Counted from the stretch's first letter, positions 8,793 to 17,884 are shown. The stretch: 64,000 nt of DNA from JADLCB01 sp964398315 (GCA_964398315.1 CAYNMV010000001.1:1-64000); one strand, 5' to 3'. Notes: a model not told the origin generated them from the letters alone. Numbers and translations are program-made.

Positions 8793-9995
8793 ATGTCGAT
8801 TTCGATTGATGAGCAGTTGGCGGTGCTGGCCCGGCGCAGTGAGCGGATCGTGCCGGAGGCGGATTTGCGCAAGAAACTGAAGCGCTCGGCCCAGACGGGA
8901 AAACCGCTTCGGATCAAGTTCGGGATGGACCCGACCGCGCCGGATGTGACGCTGGGACATGCGGTGCCGATGAAGATCATTCGGCAGTTCCAGGACTGGG
9001 GGCACAAGGCGGTGCTCATCATCGGGGATTACACCGCGCGGGTGGGGGACCCAACCGGGCGCAACGAGCTGCGGCCGCCTCTCACGCCCGAGGAGATCGA
9101 CAACAACGCCAAGACCTACGTGGCGCAGGTTGGCAAAATCCTGCTGACCGATCCCGAGCACCTCGAGGTGCGCTACAACGGCGAGTGGCTCGGCAAGATG
9201 AACATGATGGATGTCATCCAGTTGCTGGCCCGCAAGACGGTGGCGCAACTCCTGGCGCGGGAAGATTTTGCCAACCGTTACGCCAGCCATACGGACATCT
9301 ACCTGCACGAACTGATGTACCCGCTGCTCCAGGGGTGGGACAGCGTGATGGTCAATGCTGATGTCGAGATGGGCGGCAGCGATCAGCTGTTCAATAACCT
9401 GGTCGGCCGGGAGTTCCAGTCGGAGATGGGCCAGGAGGGGCAGGCGGTGATCGTCACGCCGCTGCTGGTGGGGCTGGATGGCAAGATCAAGATGAGCAAG
9501 AGCAAGGGGAACTATGTCGGCATCACCGATCCGCCGGCGGGGCAGAACGGGATGTTCGGCAAGATCATGTCATTGCCGGATGAGGTGATGGCGACCTATT
9601 ACCGTCTGCTGACCGACCTGCCGGCGGCGGAGTACCAGCCGCTGATCGCCCAGAAGCCGCGCGATGCCAAGATCCGCCTGGCCAAGACGATCATCAGTTG
9701 GCTGCACTCGCCGGCCGATGCCGATGCGGCCGAAGCGGAGTTCATCAAGGTCTTCAGCAAGGGGGGCGTGCCGGATGACATGCCGGAAGTGAGCGTGGGA
9801 ACCGAGCCGCAGCGCCTGGCCCCGCTGATCGTGAAAGCCGGCCTGGCCGCCAGCAACGGTGAGGCCACCCGCAAGATCAAGGAAGGGGCGGTGAGCCTCG
9901 ACGGGCAGAAAGTGACCGATTTCCAGCAGACCCTGTCGATCACCCAGCCAACCGTGCTCAAGCTCGGCCGCAAGTTCGCCCGGCTGGTGCCGTAG
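8793..9995 (+). CDS. tyrS: Tyrosyl-tRNA synthetase
   Basis: Class I aminoacyl-tRNA synthetase charging tRNA-Tyr, 400 aa. The HIGH-type motif is TLGHAV in GMDPTAPDVTLGHAV, and the mobile loop motif KMSKS is exact at residues 233-237. Residues GGSDQ mark the tyrosine/tRNA site. The last 60 residues form an S4 RNA-binding domain (GEATRKIKEGAVSLDGQ). The matching tRNA-Tyr is in the same window at 63 kb but not linked. The gene stands alone and ends at a long hairpin shared with the convergent AI-2E-type gene. Confidence 0.97.
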   Translation: MSISIDEQLAVLARRSERIVPEADLRKKLKRSAQTGKPLRIKFGMDPTAPDVTLGHAVPMKIIRQFQDWGHKAVLIIGDYTARVGDPTGRNELRPPLTPEEIDNNAKTYVAQVGKILLTDPEHLEVRYNGEWLGKMNMMDVIQLLARKTVAQLLAREDFANRYASHTDIYLHELMYPLLQGWDSVMVNADVEMGGSDQLFNNLVGREFQSEMGQEGQAVIVTPLLVGLDGKIKMSKSKGNYVGITDPPAGQNGMFGKIMSLPDEVMATYYRLLTDLPAAEYQPLIAQKPRDAKIRLAKTIISWLHSPADADAAEAEFIKVFSKGGVPDDMPEVSVGTEPQRLAPLIVKAGLAASNGEATRKIKEGAVSLDGQKVTDFQQTLSITQPTVLKLGRKFARLVP

Positions 9996-10035
9996 GCCTC
10001 GATTGCGCCCGGGGCGGAGCAGAATCGGCTAAGAC

Positions 10036-10095
10036 AAAGAGGGCGTGATGAAAGCCGGTAGCGTTGCCGCCGCGTGCTTCCATCACGCCCTCTTT
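10036..10095. terminator. Long hairpin between convergent tyrS and AI-2E-type gene
   Basis: AAAGAGGGCGTGATG (10036-10050) is exactly complementary to 10081-10095. After one mismatch AAGC also pairs, giving a 20-bp stem around a 20-base loop. No real T run follows on either strand. Its central position between two convergent genes suggests a bidirectional terminator or mRNA 3'-end stabiliser. Confidence 0.6.
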
Positions 10096-10148
10096 CGCCC
10101 GGTACTGGCGGGGTTCCTCGATGCCGCTGGCGGGCCATCGCGGGCCAT

Positions 10149-11267
10149 TCAAACACTGACCGGCTCATCCCGGCGGACGATCATCTCCGGGTCAGGCAGG
10201 CGGGCATCGCGCGGTTTGATGTAGAGGTACTCGATCATGCAGGCAAGCGTGAGGTTGATCGGGATCGCCAGCATGAGCCCCGGCACGCCGAAGATCTTAC
10301 CCCACAGCACCACACTGAACAGCGTCACCGCCGGATGCACCTTGACCGCGCCGCGCATGATCATCGGCAGGATGACATATGCCTCGATCGCCTGGATGAT
10401 CGCGTAGACGCACAGCACTCCCAGCACCGTGCCAGCGCTTTGCGTGGCCGCGAAGAGCACCGCCACGAACATGGCGCAGGCCGGACCCACCGTCGGCACA
10501 ATTTCACACAGCCCGGCCAGCAGCGCCAGTGGCAGGGCGAAATCCAGCCCGATGCTGGTAAAGCCGATCCACGATGCCGTGAACACGATGCACATGCTGG
10601 TGACCGTCCCCAGCACCCAGCGCCGCAGGCGCGGGCCGAGCGCTTCGAGCATTTCTGTCACCCGCGGTCGCCAGGCCGGTGAAATGGTGCGCAACGCCGG
10701 GCGCAGCAGGCGGTCATTGGGATCGGCGAGCATGAAGATCGAGCCGATGAAGACAAATGCCAGCCAGATGATGATCGCCACCGCCACATCTGCCCCGCGG
10801 CTGAACAGGCGCGGGCCGGATTCGCCGGCGAAGAACTGGCCGATATTCGTGAAGATGCCATCGACCGTCATCGGCTGCTGCAGGCCCAGGTCGTCGCTCC
10901 ATTGGCTCAGCAGGTGATCGATGCGCGTGCGGTTCTCGGGCCAGCGCTCCAGCTCCGACTTGATCGGCTTGGCCAGCGGCCAGGAAAGCGCTACCACCAG
11001 GGTCACGACCAGCGCGATGAACCCCAGCCCCAAAACGGCGGCCCCCACGGCCCGCGGCGCGGGAATGTAGCGCACCAGCGGGTTGAGCGTGCAGGCGACG
11101 ATCGCCGCCGCCAGCAGCCCGAGCAATACCGTGCTGATCGGGTCAAAAAAGACAATCAGCAGCACCACCGCCACCGCCAGCGCAAACAGTGCCGGCAGCG
11201 GCTGGATCCAGATGCGCCTGGCCGGCGGCGCGGGTGACGGGGCAGGTTTACGAGCAGAAGCATCCAT
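10149..11267 (-). CDS. AI-2E family transporter (YdiK/PerM-type permease)
   Basis: Inner-membrane protein of about 372 aa with the hydrophobic pattern of the AI-2E family: two helices near the N-terminus (LFALAVAVVLLIVFF, VLLGLLAAAIVACTL), a third (VLGLGFIALVVTLVVAL), an extracytoplasmic stretch, then four to five helices ending in IFGVPGLMLAIPINLTL. FGVPGLMLAIP is the family signature near the C-terminus. Substrates of most members are unknown (autoinducer-2 export, Na+/H+ antiport and others have been shown). I placed the start at the ATG encoding MDASARKP; the frame stays open for 50 codons upstream, but that part is not protein-like and would overlap the divergent promoter. Confidence 0.9.
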   Translation of the reverse strand: MDASARKPAPSPAPPARRIWIQPLPALFALAVAVVLLIVFFDPISTVLLGLLAAAIVACTLNPLVRYIPAPRAVGAAVLGLGFIALVVTLVVALSWPLAKPIKSELERWPENRTRIDHLLSQWSDDLGLQQPMTVDGIFTNIGQFFAGESGPRLFSRGADVAVAIIIWLAFVFIGSIFMLADPNDRLLRPALRTISPAWRPRVTEMLEALGPRLRRWVLGTVTSMCIVFTASWIGFTSIGLDFALPLALLAGLCEIVPTVGPACAMFVAVLFAATQSAGTVLGVLCVYAIIQAIEAYVILPMIMRGAVKVHPAVTLFSVVLWGKIFGVPGLMLAIPINLTLACMIEYLYIKPRDARLPDPEMIVRRDEPVSV

Positions 11268-11370
11268 GGCGGCAAAGCCTATCGCCCATTGGCCGTGCGG
11301 ACAATCGCCCGCAACCATCCGAACGGCATTACGCTGATCGCGCGAGGGCAGGCCCTGGCGGAGGCGTCGA

Positions 11371-11399
11371 TTGTCCTTCCCCTGCGCCCGCCTTACATT
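11371..11399 (+). promoter_or_regulatory. Promoter of the GH140-like gene
   Basis: TTGTCC (4/6), exactly 17 bp, TACATT (4/6). The -10 ends 9 nt before the ATG at 11409, so the 5' leader would be only 2-3 nt. Confidence 0.5.
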
Positions 11400-11408
11400 C
11401 GCAACCCC

Positions 11409-12704
11409 ATGATCCACCTCCGCATCGACGATTCACGACGCTACCTGATCCACGCCGATGGCCGGCCGTTCTTTTACCTGGCCGATACCGCATGGGAGCT
11501 GTTTCATCGCCTCAACCGGGACGAAGCCGAGTTGTATCTGACCACCCGCGCCCGCCAGCGGTTCACGGTCATCCAGGCGGTTGTGCTGGCGGAGTTTGAT
11601 GGCCTGAACCAGCCCAACGCCAACGGTGATCGCCCGCTGATCGACAACGATCCCACCCGGCCCAATGAGGCGTACTTCCGCCACGTGGACTGGATCGTCT
11701 CGCGCGCCAATGAACTGGGGCTGATCGTTGCCATGCTCCCTGCCTGGGGCGACAAGATCGTGCAGATGTGGGGCAAGGGGCCGGAGGTGCTGCACCCCGA
11801 CAATGCCGCCGCCTATGGTGCGTTCCTCGGCCAGCGCTACCGCGATGCGGACCTGATCTGGGTGCTTGGCGGCGACCGGCCGGTGCAGAATGAGACCCAC
11901 CGGATCACCTGGCGCAGGATGGCCGAAGGCCTGCGCACCGGCGATGGGGGAAGCCACCTGATGACGTTTCATCCGGCCGGGCGGCACAGCGCTTCGGAGT
12001 TCGTTCACAACGAACCCTGGCTCGATTTCAACATGATCCAGTCGGGCCACCAGGGGAAAAACATCCCCAACTATCATCTTGTGCAGACCGATTACCTGCT
12101 GAGGCCCACCCGGCCCACGCTGGATGGCGAGCCGAACTATGAGGACCATCCTGTCATGTCCCCCAGTTGGACCTGGCGCGAGGGAGAAGGGTGGTTTGAC
12201 GACTACGACTGCCGCAAGAGTGCGTATCGCAGCGTCTTCTCCGGCGCCTGCGGGCATACCTATGGATGCCACGCCGTGTGGCAGATGTTTGACCCGCAGC
12301 GCAACCCGGCGATCAACCATGCCCGCACCCCCTGGCCGCAGGCGATCGAACTGCCCGGAGCCAATCAGATGCAGCACCTGCGTACACTGTGGGAATCGCG
12401 CCCGGCGCTGGGCCGCCGGCCGGACCAGGCGCTGCTGCTGTATCCGCAGAACCAGTGGGATCCCGCCCAGCATATCCGGGCAATCAGCGCAAGCGATGGC
12501 TCGCATGCCTTCATCTACGCGCCCACGCCCCAGCCGATCCGCCCCGAGCTGTCGCGCCTTGGCGGCCGGGCGCGGGCGAGCTGGTTCGATCCGCGCACCG
12601 GCGATTGGATCGAAATCGGTGTGATCGGTGCATCGGATCTGCCCCTGGACCCGCCGGCGGCGCAGGGCGGCCCCGACTGGGTGCTGGTTCTGGACGCGGC
12701 GTAG
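11409..12704 (+). CDS. DUF4038 glycoside hydrolase, GH140-like
   Basis: Cytoplasmic-looking 431-aa protein with the DUF4038 TIM-barrel found in family GH140 (apiosidases of rhamnogalacturonan II breakdown). It opens with ADGRPFFYLADTAWELFHRL, typical of the family, then FTVIQAVVLAEFDG and the strand end ILVLGGDRP-like motif (LIWVLGGDRPV). The C-terminal 90 residues resemble the beta-sandwich 'putative collagen-binding' module that follows DUF4038. No signal peptide is visible, which is unusual for a polysaccharide-degrading enzyme. The start was chosen at MIHLRIDD, where homology begins. It is divergent from the AI-2E-type gene and lies upstream of an aldo/keto reductase, a plausible sugar-catabolic neighbour. 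Confidence 0.85.
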   Translation: MIHLRIDDSRRYLIHADGRPFFYLADTAWELFHRLNRDEAELYLTTRARQRFTVIQAVVLAEFDGLNQPNANGDRPLIDNDPTRPNEAYFRHVDWIVSRANELGLIVAMLPAWGDKIVQMWGKGPEVLHPDNAAAYGAFLGQRYRDADLIWVLGGDRPVQNETHRITWRRMAEGLRTGDGGSHLMTFHPAGRHSASEFVHNEPWLDFNMIQSGHQGKNIPNYHLVQTDYLLRPTRPTLDGEPNYEDHPVMSPSWTWREGEGWFDDYDCRKSAYRSVFSGACGHTYGCHAVWQMFDPQRNPAINHARTPWPQAIELPGANQMQHLRTLWESRPALGRRPDQALLLYPQNQWDPAQHIRAISASDGSHAFIYAPTPQPIRPELSRLGGRARASWFDPRTGDWIEIGVIGASDLPLDPPAAQGGPDWVLVLDAA

Positions 12705-12829
12705 ACCAGCGCTGGCGGATCAGGCGCAGTAAACGATTTCTGGATCAACCGCACCAGTTATATGACTTGAAGGCCGCTCCGCACTACAATCCGGTTCAGC
12801 GATCCTGTTACTCCTGATTTTGAGCCACC

Positions 12830-13903
12830 ATGCAACGACGAACTTTTGGCGATACCGGTTTGGAAGTCTCTGTTATCTCGCTCGGCTGCTGGATCTTCGG
12901 CGTCGACTGGTGGGGACATCGCGAGCAGGCCGACTGCGACCGCATGTGCTCCTTCGCCTATGAGCGCGGTGTCACCTTCTTTGACAATGGCGATGCGTAT
13001 GGCAACGGCCGGGCCGAGATGCTCTTCGGCCAGTGGCTGGCCTCCTCCGGCATCGCGCGCGACAAGATCGAGATCGGCGGGAAGTTCGGCTATGACTTCT
13101 ACTCCGATCCCGGCACCCCCGGATCCCACAAGGAGCGCCGCCAGGATTTTTCGCCCGCGTTCATGCGCAAGGCGCTGGAGCAGTCACTGCGGCGGCTGAA
13201 GACCGATTACATCGACATCTACATGGCCCATAATATCAAGCTGCCGCAGTTCAACGATGAGCTGTTCGCCGAGCTGGAGAAAGTGAAGGCCGAGGGGAAG
13301 ATCAAGGCCTGGGGTGTGAGCCTCGGCCCGGCGATCGGCTGGCGCGAGGAGGGGATCACCGCGATGATGGACAAGGGCGCCAAGGCGGTGCAGACGGTCT
13401 ACAATCTGTTCGAGCAGTCGCCCGGCCGTGAGTTCTGCGAAGTCGCCCGCGCAACCAGGGCCGGCGTACTGGCCCGCGTGCAGGATAACAGCGGTGTGCT
13501 CAAGGATGTCATCAAGGCCGATACGAAGCTCGACAGCAGCGACCACCGCAAGTTCCGCGATGAGAACTGGCGCATCTTCGGCCCGCAAAAGGTCGAGAAG
13601 ATCCGGCCGATCGCCCAGCGGCACGGCATGACGATCCACCAGCTTGCCTGCAAGTGGCTGCTGATGGAGCCGGCCCTGACCAGCATCACCGCAACCCTGG
13701 TCAACGAGCAGGAAATCGCCGAGGTGTGCGAAGCAGTGGACAAGCCCGACCTGACACAGGCCGAGCTGGATCACCTGGCCGAGGAGTATGCCCGCGACTG
13801 GGGCCTGGGCGAGGGCGCCCATCCCTGTGACCTCAAGAGCAGCACCGCCCCCGGCGGCACCGTCCGCAGCCAGTACATCCCACCGCCGGTGCTGATGGCG
13901 TAA
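12830..13903 (+). CDS. Aldo/keto reductase
   Basis: NAD(P)H-dependent oxidoreductase of the AKR superfamily, 357 aa. The tetrad residues are present: Asp in FFDNGDAYGNG, Tyr in the same motif, Lys in GGKFGYD and His in YMAHN. The barrel continues with LRRLKTDYIDIY and the cofactor-binding region near TSITATLVNEQEI. Members like this often act on sugars, as oxidoreductases or dehydrogenases, in degradation clusters. TACAAT at 12785-12790 may be its -10 box, giving a leader of about 35 nt; no convincing -35 is seen. It ends before a strong hairpin. Confidence 0.93.
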   Translation: MQRRTFGDTGLEVSVISLGCWIFGVDWWGHREQADCDRMCSFAYERGVTFFDNGDAYGNGRAEMLFGQWLASSGIARDKIEIGGKFGYDFYSDPGTPGSHKERRQDFSPAFMRKALEQSLRRLKTDYIDIYMAHNIKLPQFNDELFAELEKVKAEGKIKAWGVSLGPAIGWREEGITAMMDKGAKAVQTVYNLFEQSPGREFCEVARATRAGVLARVQDNSGVLKDVIKADTKLDSSDHRKFRDENWRIFGPQKVEKIRPIAQRHGMTIHQLACKWLLMEPALTSITATLVNEQEIAEVCEAVDKPDLTQAELDHLAEEYARDWGLGEGAHPCDLKSSTAPGGTVRSQYIPPPVLMA

Positions 13904-13977
13904 GCGCAGGCGCTGAAGCGTTTGCGGCGTGGTGGTTGAAGCCTCCCCGCCGAATCGCCTTTCCCCTCCAGCAGATA

Positions 13978-14010
13978 ATGGCCTGCCGTCCCAATAGGAC
14001 GGCAGGCCAT
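13978..14010. terminator. Perfect 14-bp hairpin between convergent genes
   Basis: ATGGCCTGCCGTCC, loop CAATA, then the exact reverse complement. No T run follows on either strand. It lies between the aldo/keto reductase (+) and the UDG-like gene (-), about 75 and 20 nt from their stops. Confidence 0.65.
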
Positions 14011-14029
14011 CCTTTGGGCTGCACGTGGC

Positions 14030-14737
14030 TTATCGTGGACCAACCACGCTCTGATTATCTGCCCGCAGGTGAGCGTGGCAGGTGCGCGCCATGGCTTGCC
14101 AGTCGTTGTGTACCCGGTCAACGCCGCCGCGATTGCGATTGTTGGTGCCAAGCCGTCCGGTGTGGGCCTGGCACCAGATCTGTGTCTGGCCCCAGGCAAA
14201 CGGACTGGCGATTGCCTCATCGAGCGTTGGCAGCGGGCGCAATCCGGCCGCCCGCCGCAGGGCGTTAAACGCGCTTTTGCCCAGACAGATGGCCAGGCGC
14301 GGTTGCACGATTGCGATCTGGGGCAGGCCGTACTCGCGGGCAGCCCGCACCAGATCGGGCGCGGCAATGGGCGCACTCATCGGCCCGTACTTGATGAACG
14401 GGAAGAGGTTGGTTGCATAGGTCTGGCCCAGCGACAGACCCAGGTGCCGGCGTAGCAGGGCGATGAGCTGACGATTGGTGACCAGCTCCGGGGCGTATCC
14501 CAGCGATTGCAGATCAGCGCGCAGCAGCCCGCGCAGGAACTGGTCCGATGCCCAGTCCTGCAACAGAATCATGACCGTTGCATCAACATTGCCCGCCGAC
14601 CGGGTATACGGCGAAACGAAGTCGCATTCATATGCGCCCCCATGGTAGTCGCCGATGCAGCCATAGCCCGGCCAGCGCGTTGCCTGGCGCTGATGGGCGA
14701 GTTGAAGCAGGCGATCCGTTTTCATCATGTCAGCCAT
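14030..14737 (-). CDS. Uracil-DNA glycosylase superfamily-like protein
   Basis: A 235-aa protein with the fold signatures of the UDG superfamily: a motif-1 equivalent in VMILLQDWAS (QD for the catalytic-water region), TYATNLFPFIKYG, a central strand in IAIVQPRLAICLGKSAFNAL, and a motif-2 equivalent HTGRLGTNNRNRGG in place of the usual HPSP. It probably excises deaminated or damaged bases, but the altered motif 2 makes specificity uncertain. The start is the first of two nearby ATGs (MADMMK); CATAAC 5 nt upstream could be a -10 box. It converges on the aldo/keto reductase gene. Confidence 0.75.
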   Translation of the reverse strand: MADMMKTDRLLQLAHQRQATRWPGYGCIGDYHGGAYECDFVSPYTRSAGNVDATVMILLQDWASDQFLRGLLRADLQSLGYAPELVTNRQLIALLRRHLGLSLGQTYATNLFPFIKYGPMSAPIAAPDLVRAAREYGLPQIAIVQPRLAICLGKSAFNALRRAAGLRPLPTLDEAIASPFAWGQTQIWCQAHTGRLGTNNRNRGGVDRVHNDWQAMARTCHAHLRADNQSVVGPR

Positions 14738-14906
14738 GCCCGGTTATGGCGCTGGCGCCGGGGCGGCACGCCAACTATCATCGGCGCGCGGGAGGTTGAT
14801 CTGAAACGCAGCCTGCGGGGCAGGCTGGGTCCGGCCGCTGCCTGTGGCCGGCCGGGAATCGTCCGCCCTGCATGCTCACACCATTTCACCGGGCAGAGGC
14901 TTTGCC

Positions 14907-15746
14907 ATGAAAAGTCGCGCGCATTTCAAGGGCCATCCGCTGCATGCGATGCTGATCGCGTTTCCTCTGGCGTTCCTGGTGGGCAGCGCGGTGGCGGACC
15001 TGGTGGGGCAGGCAGGGGACTGGGCGGGGATGTGGACGGTGGGCGGATACCTGAGCATTGCTGGGGTGGTGATGGGGCTGGTGGCCGCGGTACCCGGGTT
15101 CGTGGATTACGTGGCGGTGGTGCCGCCGAACAGCTCGGCCAGGAAGCGGGCAACCCAGCACATGCTCATCAACGTTTCCGCTCTGGTGCTGTTTGCCATC
15201 GGCTGGACCCTGCGTGATTGGGAGACGATGCGACCGGGTTGGGCGGTGGTGGTGCTGGAGTGGATCGGTGTGGGGCTGGTGTCGACTGGGGGGTGGATGG
15301 GCGGAACACTGGTGTATCGCAACCAGATCGGCGTCGATCATCGCTTTGCACATGCCGGCAAATGGCGTGAGGAAAGGGTTGAGGGGGCGGCGGGCGAGCC
15401 GGTGGTGGTGGAGGGGGCCGAGCAGATGAAAGCGGGGCAGATGTGGCTCGTGCACTGGAGCGATCAGCGCATTGTCCTGGCGCGGACGGAAGAGGGGTTT
15501 GTGGCGTTTGAGGACCGGTGCAGCCACCGGGGCGGCCCGCTATCCGATGGGGCGTTGATCTGCGGTACCGTCCAGTGCCCCTGGCACGGGTCGCAATTCG
15601 ACTGCCGCACCGGGGCCGTCAAGGCTGGCCCGGCGGAGCAGCCGATCCAGATCTACCGGGCCGAACTGCGCGAGGGCAAGGTGCATGTGATCCTGCCGGT
15701 GCAGGCGCAGGGGGATCCTGAAAAAGATCGGGGAGGTATAAGCTGA
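14907..15746 (+). CDS. DUF2231 membrane protein fused to a Rieske 2Fe-2S domain
   Basis: A 279-aa fusion. Residues 1-145 form a DUF2231 unit with about four helices (LHAMLIAFPLAFLVGSA, YLSIAGVVMGLVAAVPGF, MLINVSALVLFAIGW, VVVLEWIGVGLVSTGGW). Residues 175-275 are a Rieske ferredoxin domain with C205-S-H207 and C224-P-W-H227, the ligands of a [2Fe-2S] cluster. The cluster would lie on the side of the C-terminus, probably cytoplasmic. This architecture suggests a membrane-bound electron-transfer role, but no partner enzyme is adjacent. ATG chosen at MKSRAHFKG, where homology starts; an AGAGG-like site is about 10 nt before it. Confidence 0.9.
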   Translation: MKSRAHFKGHPLHAMLIAFPLAFLVGSAVADLVGQAGDWAGMWTVGGYLSIAGVVMGLVAAVPGFVDYVAVVPPNSSARKRATQHMLINVSALVLFAIGWTLRDWETMRPGWAVVVLEWIGVGLVSTGGWMGGTLVYRNQIGVDHRFAHAGKWREERVEGAAGEPVVVEGAEQMKAGQMWLVHWSDQRIVLARTEEGFVAFEDRCSHRGGPLSDGALICGTVQCPWHGSQFDCRTGAVKAGPAEQPIQIYRAELREGKVHVILPVQAQGDPEKDRGGIS

Positions 15747-15977
15747 TTCGGCCTGGTTTGCAGGGCAGGCGGGCAGTTTACCGGGTAAAGATGGGGGTAC
15801 CGGGTCGCAGAGGCAGAGCCGGTGCAATGCAGGGCAGTGGGGCCTGCGGGCCGGTTTTGCCGCACCTGCGGGGCCGGGAGCGGGCAATTGTGTTTCACCG
15901 GGCGGGCATCAACCTTTTGTTGCCGGTATGGTAGTAACGATATCGGCAAGGGGCGGCCTAGCAGAAGGAGATGGACG

Positions 15978-17030
15978 TTGACGCAGATCACTTCAACGGA
16001 ATCGGCAGCGGCGAGCGCAGGCGCGGGTGGACGCCCGGGGGAGCGGGAGTCGCAGTTCATCGAGAAGTTCAATCAGGTCAAGCAGCAGTTGCTCACCGAA
16101 CTGCACAAGGTGGTTATCGGGCAGGACCAGGTGGTCGAGCTGCTGCTGGCGTCGCTGTTCGCCCGGGGGCACTGCCTGCTGGTGGGCGTGCCGGGTCTGG
16201 CCAAGACGCTCATGATCGCGACGCTGGCGCGGGTGCTGAAGCTGAAGTTCAACCGCATCCAGTTCACGCCGGACCTGATGCCGGCCGACATTACCGGCAC
16301 GGATGTGCTTGAGGAGGACCAGACCACCGGCCGGCGGGCGTTCCGCTTCGTCAAGGGGCCGGTCTTCAGCAATATCGTGCTGGCCGATGAGATCAACCGC
16401 ACGCCTCCCAAGACCCAGGCTGCCCTGCTCCAGGCGATGCAGGAATACCAGGTGACGGCCGGCGGGCAGACCTTCCCGCTGGAGCCGCCATTCTTCGTGC
16501 TGGCCACCCAGAACCCCATCGAACAGGAAGGCACCTACCCGTTGCCGGAAGCGCAGCTCGACCGGTTCATGTTCATGGTCCATATCGGGTATCCGAGCAA
16601 GAAAGAGGAAAAAGCAATTGTTCGCAAAACAACGATGGATCTGGACGCCGAACCGGAGGCGGTACTGGGGGCAGCGGACATCATCCACGTGCAGAAGGTG
16701 CTGCGAAAACTACCGGTGAGCGACCTGGTGGTGGACTATGCGGTAAACCTGGCCCGTGCCACCCGCCCGAAGGAGCCGGGAACGCCATCATTCATCAACG
16801 ATTGGCTGACGTGGGGCGCTGGCCCGCGGGCAGCGCAGTTCCTGGTGCTGGGGGCCAAGGCGCGGGCGATTCTGGATGGACGCCTGAACGTCAGCTGTGA
16901 AGACGTCCGCGCGGTGGCCAAGCCCGTATTACGGCATCGCATTTTTACCAACTTCAACGCCGATGCGGAGGGAATCGGCCCGGATCAGGTGATCGAAAAA
17001 CTGCTTGAAGTGGTGCCGGAAGGCGGGTAA
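15978..17030 (+). CDS. MoxR-family AAA+ ATPase (TTG start)
   Basis: A 350-aa MoxR/RavA-type ATPase. Walker A is GVPGLAKT (residues 70-77), Walker B is NIVLADEIN, sensor 1 is VLATQNPIEQEGTYPLPEAQLDRF, and the C-terminal lid is present. These ATPases usually work as chaperones with DUF58/VWA proteins encoded next to them; here the next genes are DUF2203 and SRAP, so the usual partners are missing from this place. I chose TTG at 15978 because AAGGAG ends 7 nt before it; the nearby ATG at 15971 is in another frame and the frame upstream is not protein-like. Confidence 0.93.
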   Translation: MTQITSTESAAASAGAGGRPGERESQFIEKFNQVKQQLLTELHKVVIGQDQVVELLLASLFARGHCLLVGVPGLAKTLMIATLARVLKLKFNRIQFTPDLMPADITGTDVLEEDQTTGRRAFRFVKGPVFSNIVLADEINRTPPKTQAALLQAMQEYQVTAGGQTFPLEPPFFVLATQNPIEQEGTYPLPEAQLDRFMFMVHIGYPSKKEEKAIVRKTTMDLDAEPEAVLGAADIIHVQKVLRKLPVSDLVVDYAVNLARATRPKEPGTPSFINDWLTWGAGPRAAQFLVLGAKARAILDGRLNVSCEDVRAVAKPVLRHRIFTNFNADAEGIGPDQVIEKLLEVVPEGG

Positions 17031-17420
17031 CGCCAGCAGGATCGGGGGCAGCGCGGTGACAAATCGCGCGGGGGCTGGTGCGCGCATTGTGACGAAATGC
17101 CATTCAGAATATTGCGGCTGCCCGGAAAAGAGGCGGTCTGGCCTTACAGACGAGCCGGCTGACACAAGTTCACGATCCGGCATGCGCTTTGCCGATGGGC
17201 TAATCACGGCCGGTTTGACAGTCCCAAATCGCGAGGCATAATCCCTACGCGGCTGATTGTCAGACGTTCCAAACAGACGTGATGCATCGGCCGTGGCATC
17301 GCATGTCATTGGAGGGCGATCGCTGTACTGGAAGCCCTCCCGGATCAGACGGCACGAGCAGCCCCAGCGCCGCCGGCCGTCGAATGGAAGCCGAGTGCTT
17401 CCGCAGAAAGGCGGCAGTTT
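17031..17420 (+). other. 390-bp intergenic region
   Basis: No plausible gene on either strand. It contains the strong promoter at 17215-17242 and therefore a transcribed leader of about 170 nt before the DUF2203 gene. I see no recognisable riboswitch in that leader. Confidence 0.55.
17215..17242 (+). promoter_or_regulatory. Strong sigma70-type promoter
   Basis: TTGACA (6/6), 16 bp, CATAAT (5/6), the best promoter match in the window. It points to the DUF2203 gene, whose start is about 170 nt beyond the expected transcription start. Confidence 0.7.
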
Positions 17421-17855
17421 ATGCCTGGTCCGCAATCAGCCACGCCCAAGCCGGTAGTGCCATCCCGCCCACGGCGTCGTTTCCGCCTGGCACAGGCCAA
17501 CCAGACGCTCCCGCTGGTCAGTCGCATTGTTGCCGACATCGTGCGCACGCACGCGACGACCTGCGAGCTGGAAGAGAAGCTCCTCGAGGGCCTCTCGGCC
17601 AAGCAGCTGCAATGGGTGCAGGAGCAGCTGGACCGCGAGATGGACAAGCTTCAGGGGTATGTCGATGAGCTTCAGGAGATCGGCTGCGAGTTGAAAGACT
17701 ACTCGCTCGGTCTGGTTGATTTCATCGGCCGCCACCAGGGGCGCGAAGTCTGCCTCTGCTGGAAGCTCGGTGAGAAGCAGATCGGCTTCTGGCACGAGTT
17801 GAGCGCTGGTTTCGCCGGCCGCCAACCGATCGCCACCCTGGAAGAAGACGAATAA
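17421..17855 (+). CDS. DUF2203 family protein
   Basis: A 144-aa soluble protein. After a basic, proline-rich N-terminus (about 25 residues) come the DUF2203 hallmarks: FRLAQANQTLPLVSRIVADIV, a helical middle (about residues 45-100, with possible coiled coil), ELKDYSLGLVDF, and GREVCLCWKLGEKQIGFWHE followed by GFAGRQPI. The family is widespread in planctomycetes and thermophiles but has no known function. It has its own strong promoter and ends in a canonical terminator, so it is a stand-alone transcription unit. Confidence 0.85.
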   Translation: MPGPQSATPKPVVPSRPRRRFRLAQANQTLPLVSRIVADIVRTHATTCELEEKLLEGLSAKQLQWVQEQLDREMDKLQGYVDELQEIGCELKDYSLGLVDFIGRHQGREVCLCWKLGEKQIGFWHELSAGFAGRQPIATLEEDE

Positions 17856-17884
17856 GGCCAACGTGTCATCCCAAGACTTTTGCC

